Of a stretch of DNA of 64,000 bases, positions 63,580 to 64,000 are shown piece after piece. This DNA is from Echiichthys vipera (lineage: Eukaryota; Chordata; Actinopteri; Perciformes; Trachinidae), in the NCBI GenBank assembly GCA_963691815.1, contig OY829657.1:22170085-22234084 (forward strand), in the 5' to 3' direction. The position numbers were made by a program, and so were the translations under genes. Each line of letters begins with the position of its first letter. The first letter of the stretch is position 1. The notes under the pieces were generated by a model, which worked only from the letters and a program-made list of their open reading frames with translations, made no database searches and was not told the origin of the DNA.

Positions 63580-64000
63580 GCTACATCAGGGTTATTCAAT
63601 TCATTTGGAATTGGGGCCGGTTGATGGAAATAATCCAAAATGAGGGGCTGTAAAAATATGAGCATCATATTAATGGATATTGTAAAGCAATACAGTGACA
63701 TAGGAGCACATACAGTATATTGTCTTTATTTCATCAATATAAATAGTACTCATGACCTCAAAGTGCAACAAGCTTGTCAAAAAACAATCCTTATTAAATG
63801 AACAAACCTGTTAACCAGAGGTATACACTCAATTATTGGACTAAAGTAGAGTTTGAGATTCTTCTCCTTTACTTGAGTATTTTATTTACATGCTACTTTA
63901 TTCTTCTGCTCCACTACAAATCAGTGGAAATATTCTACTTTTTACTCCACTACATTTATCTGATTACTTCAGTTACTAGTTACTTTACTTTACTTTACTT
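63580..64000. repeat. two adjoining fish dispersed repeats
   Basis: About 63580-63800 begins cagggttattcaattcattt and contains ggggccggttgatgg. From about 63830 the sequence reads tttacttgagtattttattt and actccactacatttatctg and ends in (ttactt)n at the window edge, related to the copy at 16.25-16.43 kb. Confidence 0.55.

Larger units (their letters stand above)
60512..64000 (-). other. atrn: atrn intron (part), repeats only
   Basis: No further atrn exon found: I looked on the - strand for the membrane-segment exon (hydrophobic run followed by Lys/Arg) without success. Contents: AT-rich dispersed repeat at 60.77-61.2 kb, a small MITE-like unit at 61.29-61.39 kb, a purine-rich patch at 61.43-61.64 kb, (AT)n at 62648-62686 and several fish-type repeats from 63.1 kb to the end. 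Confidence 0.65.

Overview
The window is vertebrate nuclear DNA from a ray-finned fish, most likely a percomorph-type teleost; the species cannot be fixed from the sequence. Short coding exons are separated by kilobase-scale introns with GT/AG borders. The non-coding DNA holds fish-type dispersed repeats (tRNA-headed SINEs, an L2/CR1-like LINE relic, Tc1-like and foldback DNA elements) and very long CA microsatellites. There are no bacterial, organellar or CRISPR features.

Two genes are supported, both partial and convergent (tail to tail). On the + strand are the last four coding exons of gfra4, a GPI-anchored GDNF-family co-receptor: 1254-1363, 3666-3800, 18089-18258 and 21449-21601, with a candidate polyA signal near 22137. 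Its signal peptide and first two cysteine-rich domains lie left of the window. On the - strand are the last three coding exons of atrn (attractin): 60404-60511, 45209-45323 and 40647-40771. They encode almost all of the cytoplasmic tail; the large extracellular part and the membrane segment lie right of the window. From memory, GFRA4 and ATRN are also convergent neighbours on human 20p13, so the arrangement looks ancestral.

Layout. 1-22 kb: gfra4 3' half; its 14.3-kb intron carries a Tc1-like fossil, several MITE-like repeats and a broken L2-like reverse transcriptase gene. 22-40.6 kb: intergenic, with a large foldback repeat at 29.2-29.5 kb, a CTCF-like motif at 30.0 kb, a nearly 1-kb purine tract at 31.7-32.6 kb and a V-SINE-like element at 33.3-33.6 kb; the atrn 3' UTR occupies an undetermined right-hand part. 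40.6-64 kb: atrn tail exons and introns, with two giant CA arrays that each follow a copy of the same roughly 118-bp block, a second purine tract, and a G20 run abutting five telomeric TTAGGG units.

The two genes do not obviously act together: GFRA4 presents GDNF-family ligands to RET at the cell surface, while attractin is a transmembrane protein of pigment, energy-balance and myelin biology. I found no convincing new gene system. The most notable signals are structural: duplicated microsatellite-flanking blocks, interstitial telomere DNA, foldback elements, long purine tracts, and a read-through frame that could yield a soluble GFRA4.
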